From NCBI RefSeq assembly GCF_000372725.1, contig NW_005200535.1:13363-77362 (forward strand): a stretch of 64,000 bases of DNA, read 5' to 3'. This document shows, one piece after another, positions 1 through 10,268 of this stretch; within the stretch, counting starts at the first letter, position 1; each line of letters starts with the position of its first letter. Both the position numbers and the translations under genes were made by a program. The notes beneath the pieces were generated by a model, which saw only the letters and a program-made list of their open reading frames with translations, did no database searches and was not told the origin of the DNA. Origin of the DNA: Emiliania huxleyi CCMP1516 (taxonomy: Eukaryota > Haptophyta > Isochrysidales > Noelaerhabdaceae).

Positions 1-1024
1 GGGGTTGGAGGTGGTGGAGGAGGGAGGGGGAGGGGGAAGGAGCCGTGCCCGCGCCCGTCGCCGCCGCCGCGCCCCTCCAGGTCCAAGACCTCTCCTGCGG
101 ACTCCGGTGAACGGCGCGCCACCGCCACGACCAAGTCTGCGGCGGGAGATCGGCCGAGATTGCCAGGCAGTCCGGCCGCCGCCGCCAAGCGACCGCGGCA
201 GGAGGCGGCAGGCGGCGGCAAAGGGTCCTCCCCGCCACTTGTTCGATCGTCGGCTGCCGCCGCCACGGCGCCGCTCGCAGCGCCGCCTGCCCCGCCGCGC
301 CGTTCGCCTCGGAAGGCCGCCTCTGCTGCTCCCGCCTCGGCTGCTCCCGCCTCGGCGCCGCCCGCCGCAGCCCCGCCTTCCGCGGCCCGTCTTCCCCCCG
401 CCGCCGCGCCGCCCGCCGCCGCCGCCGCGCCGCCACCGCCGGGCCTGACCGAGCTCGACCGCCAGTGCGAGCACGGCGCGAAGCCCGTCGGCGCACCCGC
501 GGCCGAGGCTGGCCCCGCCTCTTCCGAGGCGAGGGGCGGCGCCCTCGCCGCAGCCCTCAAGAGGCGGCGCGACGACGCCGCTCCGGCGGGCGCTTCCTCG
601 CAGCCGTCTCCGCGCCGTCTCCGCGCCGTCTGCGATCCTCCCCACAGGCAGCGCGACGGCGCCGCGCCGGTTTCCACATCTCGCCATACCTCCCCATACC
701 TCCCTGTATCTCCCCACAGGCAGCGCGACGGCGCCGCGCCGGCGGCGAAACGGCAGCGCGCGTCCGACGGCGGCCCGCATGCCCCTCCCGCCGCCGCGCC
801 CGCCGCCGCCGACGTCTCGAGGCCGCTGTCTCCCATCCGCGACGAGCTCGACCCCGAGCTGGTGATCTTCCCACATCTCCCCACATCTCTACACATCTCC
901 CCACAGCGCTCAACAAGGGGGTTTCACTGCCCAACCGTAGGAGCGACAACTCGCGGAGGAGGGCGAGATCGCCTTTTTGTCGCTGGATCGCGCCAGGGGG
1001 GTGTTGGGGGAAGCAGCGCTGTGA
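1..1024 (+). CDS. Ala/Pro-rich basic protein, 5' end outside the window
   Basis: The frame is open from base 1, so the gene enters from the left. It is rich in Ala and Pro, with basic patches that resemble nuclear localisation signals (AKRPRQE, LKRRRDD, AKRQR). My model has exons 1-563, 720-861 and 941-1024, stop TGA 1022-1024. The last exon gives a short charged tail (ERQLAEEGEIAFLSLDRA). Intron 564-719 is GC-AG and in frame; its first bases repeat the start of the next exon, and a third copy of that exon edge lies at 648. Intron 862-940 is GT-AG and made of short TCTCCCCACA-like units. Function is not recognised; a nuclear protein is only a guess. Confidence 0.5.
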
Positions 1025-1473
1025 GTGAGTGTGTCCCTTTCACAGTCGGGTTTCGAGCTTCACCGTGTCACATCACGGAATACTCGCGAGTAAGCGGGTT
1101 GTAAGGTCTCCCGCTCTGCGTGTCAAACTGTCAGAGATAGATGTCGGGTAGGACGGGCCAAAGATCGACTCGCATGTCGATTATGACTGACTGCGGCGAC
1201 CACACAGCGCTCAGAAAGGTAGAGGGGCGAGCTTTTCAGAGGCAAGCGATTGCACGAAATCCCACACTGGTGCATTTTGGGGCGCTGTGGGCCCCCGGCG
1301 CTGGCAATGAGACCGCGCCTTACCTTTTCACAAGGGGGGCCCGAAAGGAACTGAACCCGCCAGGCAGAGCTTGTGCTGTGAATAGAGCAGGCGTGGTCTC
1401 TACTCGCCAGAGAGAAAGGAACTAAATTCTAAAACAAGAAAAGAAAAAGACCGATTATGCTCGATTGATGCGT
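1025..1473. other. Intergenic, no gene seen
   Basis: No reading frame here looks like protein. A 94-codon open frame from 1141 has no recognisable composition or neighbouring exon and is treated as chance. Confidence 0.5.
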
Positions 1474-1720
1474 CTTGCGGGATGGCTTAGCGGGTTCGAG
1501 CCGTCACACATTGGAAAACAAAACAAATCTCTCTGTCTCACATTGGCTGCCGGGGTGTGCCGAGGGGGTGGCTGGGTGGGCGGTAAGCCGTCATTGCCCG
1601 GCGCTGCGTGCAGCGCTCTGAGTGGTAGTGGCGGCGCTCCAAGAGTGGAGCTCTTGGGAAGAGGTTCCTCCTTTCCGCCCCCCCCCCCCCCCGCAAGGGG
1701 CGAGACACACCGCGTCATTG
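1474..1720 (+). repeat. Dispersed repeat W, copy 1
   Basis: The stretch running from GCGGGATGGCTTAGCGGGTT through the C-run near 1680-1692 recurs inverted at about 14,940-15,150, and its first part recurs at 19,299-19,345. The head resembles a tRNA A box (TGGCTTAGCGG) directly followed by a B-box-like GGTTCGAGCC, which suggests a tRNA-derived retroposon, but the two boxes lie much closer than in a tRNA. Confidence 0.5.
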
Positions 1721-1956
1721 GGGTGCCCCGTGTGTCTCGCGCCTTGCTTGCGGGGGGGAAGCGGTATGTCCCGTTGCGCCCAAGTGTCTGCTGGGCCGAG
1801 CCCCCGAAACGGACGGCCGGACGGCTGCAATCAATGAAACTCGTCGGGTCGAGTCGGCAACTCTTATACTTAGCCTCTTATACTTGCCGCCAACCAAAAC
1901 GGCGCCCGTGCCGTTTCCCCCGTTCGTATTCCGCCTCCACATTCACATATGGAGAC

Positions 1957-2346
1957 ATGCTCGCTCTCCTGACGCCGTTAACGCCGGCATCGTACTCCTT
2001 TGAGGTGGTGAACCTGCCGCCCACGCACTTCGCCGACGCCTGGTTCAGCGGGGGGGCGCTTGCCGGCTCCCGCTTTTTCCTCGCGCCCATCCGTTCGCCG
2101 GGCATCGGCATCTTTGATGTGCAAAGCAAGCAGTCGAGCCTCTACGACATCTCCACCAGCGTGCGGACGCAGTACCGGTTCTCAGACGCCGTGGTCGCAG
2201 GCAGCGAATGCCGCGTCTACTTCGCTCCTTACAATGCCCAGGGCGTTGGCGTCTACGGCGTCAGGTGGCATCGCCGTCCCGGCGTCCCAGAGCAGCGTCT
2301 ATTCAGGGCGACGCCGCTCACGTCATTTAGAGCGGTGTCAGCTTAA
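1957..2346 (+). CDS. Beta-propeller-repeat protein fragment
   Basis: From the ATG at 1957 the frame encodes two tandem repeats of about 50 residues. Each has the pattern F-x-x-A/G-x-x-AGS-x-x-(F/Y)F-A-P-x-N/R-x-x-G-(I/V)-G-(I/V)-(F/Y)-(D/G)-V. This repeat is common in algal proteins thought to form propellers. The repeat-like part ends near 2,270; the last 25 codons look non-coding, so an intron or a truncation is likely there. The encoded piece is too short for a full propeller. The open frame extends upstream to 1465 through repeat W, which is not protein-like, so I chose the first ATG after it. Confidence 0.4.
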   Translation: MLALLTPLTPASYSFEVVNLPPTHFADAWFSGGALAGSRFFLAPIRSPGIGIFDVQSKQSSLYDISTSVRTQYRFSDAVVAGSECRVYFAPYNAQGVGVYGVRWHRRPGVPEQRLFRATPLTSFRAVSA

Positions 2347-2700
2347 AGCAATCGCTGCTCTTACTAGCTAGAGCGGTGTTCACTCAGCAAAGTCCCGCTC
2401 TGAAGAGGAGGGGCGGAGGAGAGCGCGACTGAGGGAGGCGAAAGCAGCCTCTCCGCGGAAATTGACCGCTCCCGCTATGTTGAGCGGTGTTGCACTGACT
2501 TGACTCCGCTCGAACGTGCTCGGTCGGTGTTTTTCTGAGCAAGAGTCCGCTCTGAAGGTTGCAGAGCGGAGTCTTGTTAGGCAAACGCTGCTCTGTGTTG
2601 TGTAGAGTGGGGTTTGAGCTTGACGAACGCTGCTCTAGTACCTGCGAGCGGGGTTACTGAGATATAACGCCTCTCTGAGAGCCGAGAGCGGCGTTGAGCG
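2330..2700. repeat. Array of about eight imperfect hairpin units
   Basis: Units of roughly 40 bp begin with AGAGCGGNGTT and end with its near complement AACNCCGCTCT, separated by variable loops. Clear unit starts lie near 2330, 2371, 2482, 2524, 2561, 2605, 2648 and 2686. Loop sequence varies far more than the arms, so the pairing rather than the sequence seems conserved. Confidence 0.65.
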
Positions 2701-3416
2701 TTTTACTTTTGGCCCTCAGCCCGCGCTGCGCCTCATCCGCAGCGTTGACTTGTCCAGAGAGCTCTACAGACAGGTCACAGGAGACAGTCAGCCGCTGCTC
2801 CGCAATGCGCAAACGCTCGCGCCGACACCAGGGAGAGAACAGGCGAGGGGGACACCATGGCGTGTACTGTCTGTACTGGTAGCCTACGGCTTTCTGCCAC
2901 CATGTGAGCTTCGCCCCCCCCCCCCCCCCTCTCAACGCTCAAGGTGCCGGGCGCGGGCGCGGCCGCGCGAGATAGGGAATCCGATACGCGATGGCCGACA
3001 GCGATACACACACGAATCACGATCGACTTCGCTCATCCGACATCGCTGTCTGAGCTCGGTCCTCGGAGTCGGACCACGCAGCACGGCCCCCGATGCACGG
3101 CGCGACACGGCACACGCACACACGAGGTGGTTGGTGGGTCGTGCTCGAGGCTCGAGCGGTGGAGGCTGGAGGTGGAGCTGGAGGGGCTCTGGCGCTGGCG
3201 AGGTACTTCCAGCCTGCTGTGGGAACAGCTGACGCAGTCTCGCCGAAGCTCGCCCCAGCATGACTCGGCCAGACTAAAACCCCGAGCGGCGTGGGAGTAC
3301 CTCGCCAGACCTGGCGAGGGGTCCGAGACCGACGGTGCGATTATCGATTATATACATTTTTGGACAAAACTCTCTTTTTCTAGCGCCAACGAAGTGGCAT
3401 GGTCTACAGACTTTTC
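2701..3416. other. Intergenic, no gene seen
   Basis: Contains a C-run at 2914-2928 and GC-rich sequence without a convincing frame on either strand. Confidence 0.5.
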
Positions 3417-4322
3417 TCACAAGCCGATGGCGGTGAGAAGGTAGTCGATCGTGCTGACGGACGAGGCGCGGCCCCAGCTCGGCGCGGAGTAGTGGGTGTC
3501 CGGGACGAGGAAGGTGCTCTGTGCAGAGGGAAAGTAGACGCGTCGGCACAGTGGGGGGCAAAAGGGGAGGGGGCGGGCGGGCGGGCGGGAGGCAGGGGCT
3601 GGGGTGGGGGTGGGGGTGGGGGTGTGTGGGGGGGGAAGACTGCGGGGGCTGCGAAGCTGTGCGAGAAGGCGTTGCCGAGTGATGTGAACGTGTGCGGGGG
3701 GGAGGGCGGAGGGGGAGGGGGAGGGGGGGGGGGGGGGGGTCGCCTCGAGCTTCACGCCCTCGCCAAAGGAGACGGTCCGGCGGATGGGCGGCTCGGACAG
3801 GGTGAGCTGCAGCTCCGAAGGGACCTCGCACCGCTCCGACGAGGAGAGCGAGGACCTCCCGGAGGACGACGGGGAGAGAGACATTGACTCGCGGAAGTCG
3901 AAGCCGCCAACGCGTGCGTCGGTCGTCGATGGCGTCTTCGTCTCCGCCAAAGCCAAGGGCAGGGTCCTCGTTCGCGAAAGCGATCGCGACTTGAGGCTGG
4001 GAGACGCAGGTTTGGCGTCGAGCGGCGGCGGCTGGTGGCGGTGCGCGAAGCAGGCGGTGAGCGACGGGCGGGCGGGCGGGTCGGACCGTTGGATTGGCCA
4101 GGTTCCGCGGCGGGCGTACGGCGTATGGACGTCGGCGTTCATTGAGGCATGGACACTCGCAGTGCTCAGAGAATCGGCGAGCCCGTCCGGGACGGGGCTC
4201 GGCGGCTCGTATGGAGTTGATAGCGTCTCCTCGCTGGTGTCCCACCCGTCCTGCTCGGCCTCTTCCGCCGTGCACACCTGGTCGACAAAGGTCAGATTCG
4301 GGCAGGAGGAGGATCTCAGCAT
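3417..4322 (-). CDS. Ser/Pro-rich protein of unknown function
   Basis: The first ATG on the minus strand is at 4322 (MLRSSSCPNLTFVDQV). The protein is rich in Ser and acidic residues, with a Ser-rich middle (SMSLSPSSSGRSSLSSS) and the conserved-looking stretch RRTVSFGEGVKLEA, which resembles a kinase-target motif. A C/T-rich, G-poor section (about 3,520-3,735) is probably an intron: its 3' end CTCTGCACAG fits an acceptor giving a last exon 3518-3417. The donor is not resolved; without an intron the frame still stays open through a Pro run. No domain is recognised. A copy of repeat X lies 121 bp upstream of the ATG. Confidence 0.5.
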   Translation of the reverse strand: MLRSSSCPNLTFVDQVCTAEEAEQDGWDTSEETLSTPYEPPSPVPDGLADSLSTASVHASMNADVHTPYARRGTWPIQRSDPPARPSLTACFAHRHQPPPLDAKPASPSLKSRSLSRTRTLPLALAETKTPSTTDARVGGFDFRESMSLSPSSSGRSSLSSSERCEVPSELQLTLSEPPIRRTVSFGEGVKLEATPPPPPSPSPSALPPAHVHITRQRLLAQLRSPRSLPPPHTPTPTPTPAPASRPPARPLPFCPPLCRRVYFPSAQSTFLVPDTHYSAPSWGRASSVSTIDYLLTAIGL

Positions 4323-4442
4323 CAAAAATCCTCGCCGAAGAGCCCGCCACAAAGCACGTCGGTCTCGCCACAAAGACGCTCACTACTCGAGTATGCAGCC
4401 GCCGTCGAGAGATTTGAGAAACCGTCCTCTCAGAGGAGAGAC

Positions 4443-4545
4443 TTGTGAGCCTGTTTGTGTCTGTGTGTCGCTCATGCGTGTCGTCATCATCTGTCTAGCG
4501 TCCACCCATACCGCGTTGGTGTCCAGTCCGAGCCTGGCACAATCC
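4443..4545 (+). repeat. Dispersed repeat X, copy 1
   Basis: About 105 bp, from GTGAGCCTGTTTGTGTCTGT to GTGTCCAGTCCGAGCCTGGC. Near-identical copies lie at 8,476-8,585 and 52,627-52,750, and a part copy at 20,497-20,585. Longer copies end in a CTAC/ACCT microsatellite, as non-LTR retroposons often do. Confidence 0.75.
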
Positions 4546-5461
4546 CACCAAAGTTGAGACGTGCACTCAGAAACTCTCTGGTGGGCAGTGCACCTACCTC
4601 GAAAGGAGAAAATTTCCCAAAATTTATGGGTGTAAACGAATGCCTCGTCTGCAGAGAGAAAGATTTTTAGCAATACCGTTTGGCGTCTGCAGTCGAACGA
4701 AGTGTTGCGGCCCGCCATTATTCATTCATGCGACCCGCCTCTGTAGGATCCCAACGCGTTGGACGGCCAAGGTAACGATGCTACCGAGGCTCTCTCCGTG
4801 TTCTAGAGTGTTGACCGCCACTATGGAGGGGATCAGAGGCAGCCGCTGCACTGAGGTCCTCTTGTGAGGACCTCTCGCCTGGGGAGGACCTCTCGTGAGG
4901 ACCTCTCTCGCGGACTCTCAGAATAAGAATTTCACAAGACACGCTGTGCGAGAGAGAATAATTTGTTGAGGAAAGGGAAATATACTTTCAATCGAACAGA
5001 CGTCGCCAAAGACTTCTCATCAGCCGACAACCTGCACTTGTCTAAGTAGGTCGTTGGTCGGACTGTGTTTCGCCTTCCTATCCACGTATGATAGTTGATA
5101 GGGCGGTGATGATGAGTCAGGCCGCGAGGCGGAACGGACGTAATCTATCTCTCTGGTAGCCTATAGGGATTTTACAAGGTATAGGGCCTTCCGTAGGGCG
5201 TAGGGACCGACCCCAGCTTCGGCTGAGGGTGCGAGAGTCGTGATTTCTTGTCGGGGTTCGGTTTTTTCTTTTTCCAGTTTGGGCCAGCGGATCACACAGG
5301 GCCCCCTCCCTCGGTGAGCAGCCCACACGATCACGCATCGGCAGATTACACACACTCACACACACTCAATGGACGATGACATCAAACTGCTGCGGAAGAG
5401 CGTGTAGAGCGCAACAGAGCCAATTGCAAGTACGGAAAAAAGAAATCAAGGCGGGGCGCCG
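4546..5461. other. Intergenic with inverted GAGGTCCTC motifs
   Basis: Between 4,850 and 4,910 the motif GAGGTCCTC/GAGGACCTC occurs four times in alternating orientation; related motifs recur at 52,850-53,090. The segment near 4,917 (ACTCTCAGAATAAGAATTTC) recurs at 7,128. The stretch 5,259-5,287 is shared with the region upstream of the gene at 9,001. No gene is seen. Confidence 0.45.
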
Positions 5462-6625
5462 ATGGCCTCGCACCGCATCGGCGCGCGCGTCGCGGGCCTC
5501 TCGCCAGCGCAGCTGTGCGCCATCATCGAGGCGCAGGCGGGCGCGAGCGACGCCGCGCTGCGCGTGGCGGAGGAGCACGCCGCACGGCTGGTGGAGCAGC
5601 CCGAGTCGGTCCTCTCCGTCCTCCTCTCGCCGGACCTCGTGCCGCACATCCTCGCCCAGCTGCCGACCACGGAGCACGCCGCCAAGGGGACGTGCCGCGC
5701 GTGGCGCAGCGGCTGGAAGGAGACGCTGAAGAAGCGCGAGAGGCCGCGCCTGGTCGTGTTTTGCGGCCGCGATGAGAACAACGATACCCTTAGCTCGATG
5801 GAGCGGTACGACCCGTCGACGAACGAGTGGGAGGAGGAGGCTGTGGCACCGATGCCGACGGATAGGGAAGGTGCCAGCATGGCGGTGCTGGATGGCAAGC
5901 TCTACGCGGTCGGCGGTTTCTCCAGCGGAGTTGGACTTTCCAACTCAGTGGAGCGGTACGACTTTGAAACGAAAGCGTGGGAGGCTGCGGCGCCGATGGC
6001 AGCGGCACGGTGTTCGCACGCCGCGGTGCTCGACGGCAAGCTGTACGCTGTCGGCGGGTACGACAACAGCGCCGACCACTACCTCAGCTCGGTCGAGCGG
6101 TACGATCCCGCGACGAACGCGTGGGAGGCGGTGGCGCCGATCGCTATGGCTCGGGAGGATCTCGCCGTCGCGGTGCTCGACGGCAGGCTGTACGCTGTGG
6201 GCGGGTACAGCGGCGGCGGCGGCGTCCTCAGCTCGGTGGAGCGGTACGATCCCGCTACGAATGCGTGGGTGGCGGTGGCGCCGATGGCGACGGCGCGTCA
6301 GCGTTCCGGCGTGGCAGTGCTCGACGGTAAGCTGTACGTTGTGGGCGGCTTTTGCGATTCCTTCCTCGGCTCAGTGGAGCGGTACGACCCGGCGTTGAAT
6401 GCGTGGGAGGAGGTGGTGCCGATGGCGTCGGCTCGAGACGAGCTCGCAGTCGCGGTGCTTGACGGCAAGCTGTATGCTGTGGGCGGCGAAGGCGAATCCT
6501 TCAATTTGGGCCAATCCAATTACGGCCGCCTCAGCTCAGTCGAGCGGTACGATCCGGCGCTGAATGCGTGGGAGACACTGGCGCCAATGGGATCGGGGCG
6601 GATCGGCAGCATTGCCCTGCTGTAA
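5462..6625 (+). CDS. F-box-like kelch-repeat protein
   Basis: Single-exon gene of 387 residues from ATG 5462. Residues about 56-90 (SPDLVPHILAQLPTTEHAAK, then CRAWRSGWKETLKKRE) resemble an F-box. Six kelch repeats follow (about residues 97-387), each with the pattern SSVERYDPATNAWE, APM, A, VAVLDGKLYAVGG. Kelch repeats form a beta-propeller that binds partners; with an F-box such proteins usually act as substrate receptors of SCF ubiquitin ligases. The repeats are very alike, both in protein and DNA, which suggests recent internal amplification. The frame ends shortly after the sixth repeat. The intronless structure is unusual beside its neighbours. Confidence 0.88.
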   Translation: MASHRIGARVAGLSPAQLCAIIEAQAGASDAALRVAEEHAARLVEQPESVLSVLLSPDLVPHILAQLPTTEHAAKGTCRAWRSGWKETLKKRERPRLVVFCGRDENNDTLSSMERYDPSTNEWEEEAVAPMPTDREGASMAVLDGKLYAVGGFSSGVGLSNSVERYDFETKAWEAAAPMAAARCSHAAVLDGKLYAVGGYDNSADHYLSSVERYDPATNAWEAVAPIAMAREDLAVAVLDGRLYAVGGYSGGGGVLSSVERYDPATNAWVAVAPMATARQRSGVAVLDGKLYVVGGFCDSFLGSVERYDPALNAWEEVVPMASARDELAVAVLDGKLYAVGGEGESFNLGQSNYGRLSSVERYDPALNAWETLAPMGSGRIGSIALL

Positions 6626-7960
6626 GTCGATTGCCATACGTCGCAGCCGCCGAGCCTGCGCCACGACGACCTTTCCTTTGTAGGTCAGTCAGTCAGGCCC
6701 GGCTTGCTCGTGCCGCATGCACAAACTCGCTCCCCCGGGCCGCCTGTCTCTATCCTTCAGCGACGCGGTGTGAACGTGAAAGTAACCAGATCTCACTGTC
6801 GATCGTTACGGCGCGCGGGTTCAAGATAAAAAGAAAACCCCGTGCCCGCGCGCCGGAAAAAGAAAAAGAAAATGCGAACGGCCAAATACGGCGGGCACTT
6901 GAGTGGCCTTCCCGCGAGACGCTGCGCCGCCCTTCCACATGGGGTGGCTCACGACGCTCTTCTCTCCTCAGCGGGCGCTCGCGCCTCGCTGTCCGGCGAG
7001 GAGAAACCGCGGTTTCTTGCGTGCACTCGACTCGGCTCGATCGGAGACGCGGAGTGGCATAGGCAAGCTCGGTGTGATGAGCGGCTTCCTCGACGGCACG
7101 GCCGCCTATGTCCTCTCCTTCACGTGACTCTCAGAATAATAATTTCACAATCTTTTTGCGCGATTTTGTACTTGTTTCATGGGAATTCGGCGTACTTGCG
7201 GCCATGCTATCACGCCTGCCTTGCGACAGCCTGTCGGCGCTGCTGACCGTGTGCCATGATGCACAATTGATCACCTGCATAGCTCGCGGCCTTAGTATCA
7301 AGCATTCAGTGACGACCTGATCGTACGGTCAGTAGGGGGGTGTCCTTCCATCGTGTGCACGCTTCTGGCGCAATGCGCGTCGCCTCGGATTGGCTGCTGG
7401 CACTCTCGAGGCTATGCCTACACAGCCTCGCGCGCATGGGCAGTCAAGAGGTACCACGCACCTTCTCAGGACAGCGCCGATGCCTCTCTCTTGGACCGGC
7501 AAACTTGGTGGTCTCGTGTCACCGATGTGGGACCAGTGCGGCATCGCGCCATCGACAGCTCTGAACTGCGCCTCACCACTGACCGGGAAGGCCGCCAAGT
7601 GGGCCAGCACCGGTCGCACATTGTGGCAGCAGTCAGCAGTGCATGTCTGATAGCTAGAGCAGCAGCGTCAGGGTCGCAGGGTCGGATCGTGTCAAGCCTC
7701 TCGCCCGGCCGGCCGCGTGCAGACGTCGGCCTGTCTGGGGAGTGATCTGTCGGCGGTCAGCACTAGTAGAGACTAATAGAGCCGGGGCCCCGTTTCCGCA
7801 CTGCTGCGCGGCGCACGGTGCCTCCGGGGGCCCCCGCGCCCCCCCAGAGATCGAGACTCCAGAGGTTGACGTACATGGGGAGCCGTACTGCGCTGCGCGG
7901 AGATCCGCCGCCCGCCGCCCGCTGTCGGACCAGAGTGTCTCGATTGCGACGTCGCGACTG
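6626..7960. other. Intergenic, no certain gene
   Basis: Sequence 6,769-6,822 (GGTGTGAACGTGAA then CTGTCGATCGTTACGGC) recurs at about 35,060-35,105, so it is a dispersed repeat. Several overlapping frames at 7,340-7,745 are open on the plus strand, but none has a recognisable motif, so no gene is called. Confidence 0.4.
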
Positions 7961-8377
7961 TCACTCCCAGTCGTCCTCCGTCCAGTCGCGGTTCCGCGCC
8001 GCCCACGGCCCTGTGATGGGCGAGAGCGGCGCGATCCTGCCCCAGGATGCGTTGAGGCCTTTAATGAAGCGGAGCATCCGCACCTGCTGCTTCAGCGGCT
8101 CGTACTCGCACGAGGTCGGCACCGCGTCCGGGAAGAGGCCCCCGCAGCTGCAGCCAGTGTAGTATATGAGCGCGAAGGCGAAGGAGCCGCCCACGTGCGC
8201 CGCGGCCGGGTCGTCACGAGGAATGGCGACACCCCGGAAAAAGTTGGAACCCAGGGACGGGCCCGCCTCGTGGGCTGACGGCCTGTTTAGCCGCGCTATG
8301 TTTGAGGGTGCGGCTGAGTTTGCCGCGCTCGACGCGCTCCGACCGTCGCTGACGTATCCACAAGCTGCTAAAGACAT
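7961..8377 (-). CDS. Small protein of unknown function
   Basis: 138 residues from the ATG at 8377; an in-frame stop lies nine codons upstream of that ATG, which fixes the start region. The second half reads like true protein (VGGSFAFALIYYTGCSCGGL, then SCEYEPLKQQVRMLRFIKGL) and ends with an acidic Trp-rich tail (NRDWTEDDWE). I do not recognise the family. The short hydrophobic stretch with three Cys could be a membrane or redox segment. Repeat X lies about 100 bp upstream of the ATG, in the same relative orientation as at two other minus-strand genes. Confidence 0.5.
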   Translation of the reverse strand: MSLAACGYVSDGRSASSAANSAAPSNIARLNRPSAHEAGPSLGSNFFRGVAIPRDDPAAAHVGGSFAFALIYYTGCSCGGLFPDAVPTSCEYEPLKQQVRMLRFIKGLNASWGRIAPLSPITGPWAARNRDWTEDDWE

Positions 8378-8475
8378 CGCGGACGCCGAGCGGCTGTGCA
8401 CTGATCATCCAAGTTGGGTGATGTCCACGCTTGAGCAGATGCGACGGCGGCAGCGGACGCACGAGGGCGACCGGA

Positions 8476-8585
8476 GTGAGCTTGTTTGTGTCTGTGTGTC
8501 GCTCGTGCGTGTCGTCATCATCTGTCTTGCGTCCACCCATACCGCGTTGGTGTCCAGTCCGAGCCTGACTGTTCTTCACCTTACT
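8476..8585 (+). repeat. Dispersed repeat X, copy 2
   Basis: Nearly identical over about 107 bp to the copy at 52,627; ends with TTCTTCACCTTACTAC, a short form of the CTAC tail. Confidence 0.8.
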
Positions 8586-8589
8586 ACAT

Positions 8590-8696
8590 ATGTATGTTCG
8601 TAGGGAGGTGATGAGGAGTCAGTTAGCGCGGCGGGCGGTTAGTGTATGTTAGCAGGGAGGTGATGAGGAGTCAGTTATGCGCGGCGGGCGGTTAGA
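8590..8696. repeat. Two-copy tandem repeat, about 52 bp
   Basis: The unit contains AGGGAGGTGATGAGGAGTCA followed by GTTA and GCGCGGCGGGCGGTTAG; two copies lie head to tail with few differences. Confidence 0.75.
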
Positions 8697-9000
8697 CGTT
8701 ACGGACGGGGCGAATCTCATTGCGTCAGGCCCACGACCGACACCCACCGGAGCGTGGCGGTGGCGCAGGGCCGGCCGCACACCATGCCGAGTCCGCTCAT
8801 ACAGCCTTCTATTAATAATACAAGCCCATGGTCGCTGGTAGCAGTCACTCACTCGCACACACACGCCGCACTGCACCGCGCGCCCGCCCACCGCCCCGCC
8901 CCGGGAGGGCAGAAGCGGGTTTTCTTTTTCCAGTTGGGCCAGCTGGCGCTCGTCGGCGAGGAGTCCGGCGCCACCTCCACCACTTTCCTCGCCTCGCTGC

Positions 9001-10209
9001 ATGAAGTCGGCGCTGGACCTCCTCAGCCTGGGCGCCTCGTTCTGGAGCATCCACGAGACGCGGCAGACGCACCAGAACGCCGTCCAGGTCGATCGGGACC
9101 TGCACGTCCGTGGGCTCGCGGCTGCGGCCGAGCACCACTACCAGCAGCTGATCGCCGAGCTGCTCGCGGCAGCCAAGGAGGCGGACCGCGACGTGTGGGA
9201 GCAGCGGAACGGGCAGTTCAACAACCTGATGCTCGCCTCGATCCTCATGTTTGGCGTCGGCATGTCGGCGATCATTGAGGGCAACTTTGACCTGAACGAC
9301 AGTGGCATGGCCGTGATCGTCTTCTCCTTCTTCGAGGCGGTGGCGCTGTCGACGCTCTTCCTCTCGCTCGTCTCGTGCCTCCTCGTCTCGCGCCGCATGT
9401 CCATCTACATGATCTCGCGCACCGGCAAGCTCGTCGAGCGGCTGTCCTTCATCATCAAGTCTGCAGACATGCTCGCCGCCGACGCGTCCAACATCTCGTC
9501 GCTGCCCTCGCCGCGCAAGCGCGGGCTAGAGGGCGACGAGGAGGAGGCCACCTCTGTCGGTCGCCGCGCGCGGGCGCAGCGCCGCTGGAAGGAGCTGCTG
9601 CGGGCGATCGACGAGCGGCGCGTGCCGGGCTACAGCACCGAGTTGCCAGAGGCGTACAACCGCGGCCAGCGGCTCAACTCGATGCGGATGTGTGAGGGGC
9701 GTGTGTGCTTCGTTTTCTAGGCGTCCAACCCCGGCCAGCGGCTCAACTCGATGCGAATGGCGCAGGTCTGTGACAAAAGTGCTCGGAGCCCCCGCCCCTT
9801 GTGCGCGAGGCTGATCGGCCACCTCTCGGCCACCTCTCGCCCACCTCTCGCCCACCTCTCGCCCATCTCTCGCCTCGTCTGCAGGTCTCGCTGCAGCGCG
9901 AGCTGATCCGAGCCCTCGAGTCGACCTCGGCAGGGCAAAGGGCGGTCGAGCACGGCGCGGGCCGCACCCCAGCCTCTGCTACTAGTCATCCCTCCTTGAT
10001 CCTTAGTCGGTCAGTATGAATGAGTAGGCGCGGGCCGCCACCCCAGCCGCCCGCCCTCGTTTGGCGGCAGCCTCGACCAGCTCTCCTACCTGCCGCCGCC
10101 GCCGGCGGCGGCCCCTTTGGGACACCACAGCGGTTCGGCAGCCGGGGAGGACGAGTCGGACACTGCGCGGCTGCTGCCGTCCGGCGCCCCCGCGGGCCAG
10201 GCGATGCAG

Positions 10210-10268
<59 letters not shown>

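Noticed and set aside
557-949. Open minus-strand frame rich in Arg over the first gene
   Set aside because: Shadow of the Ala/Pro-rich plus-strand gene; no motif and no start context.
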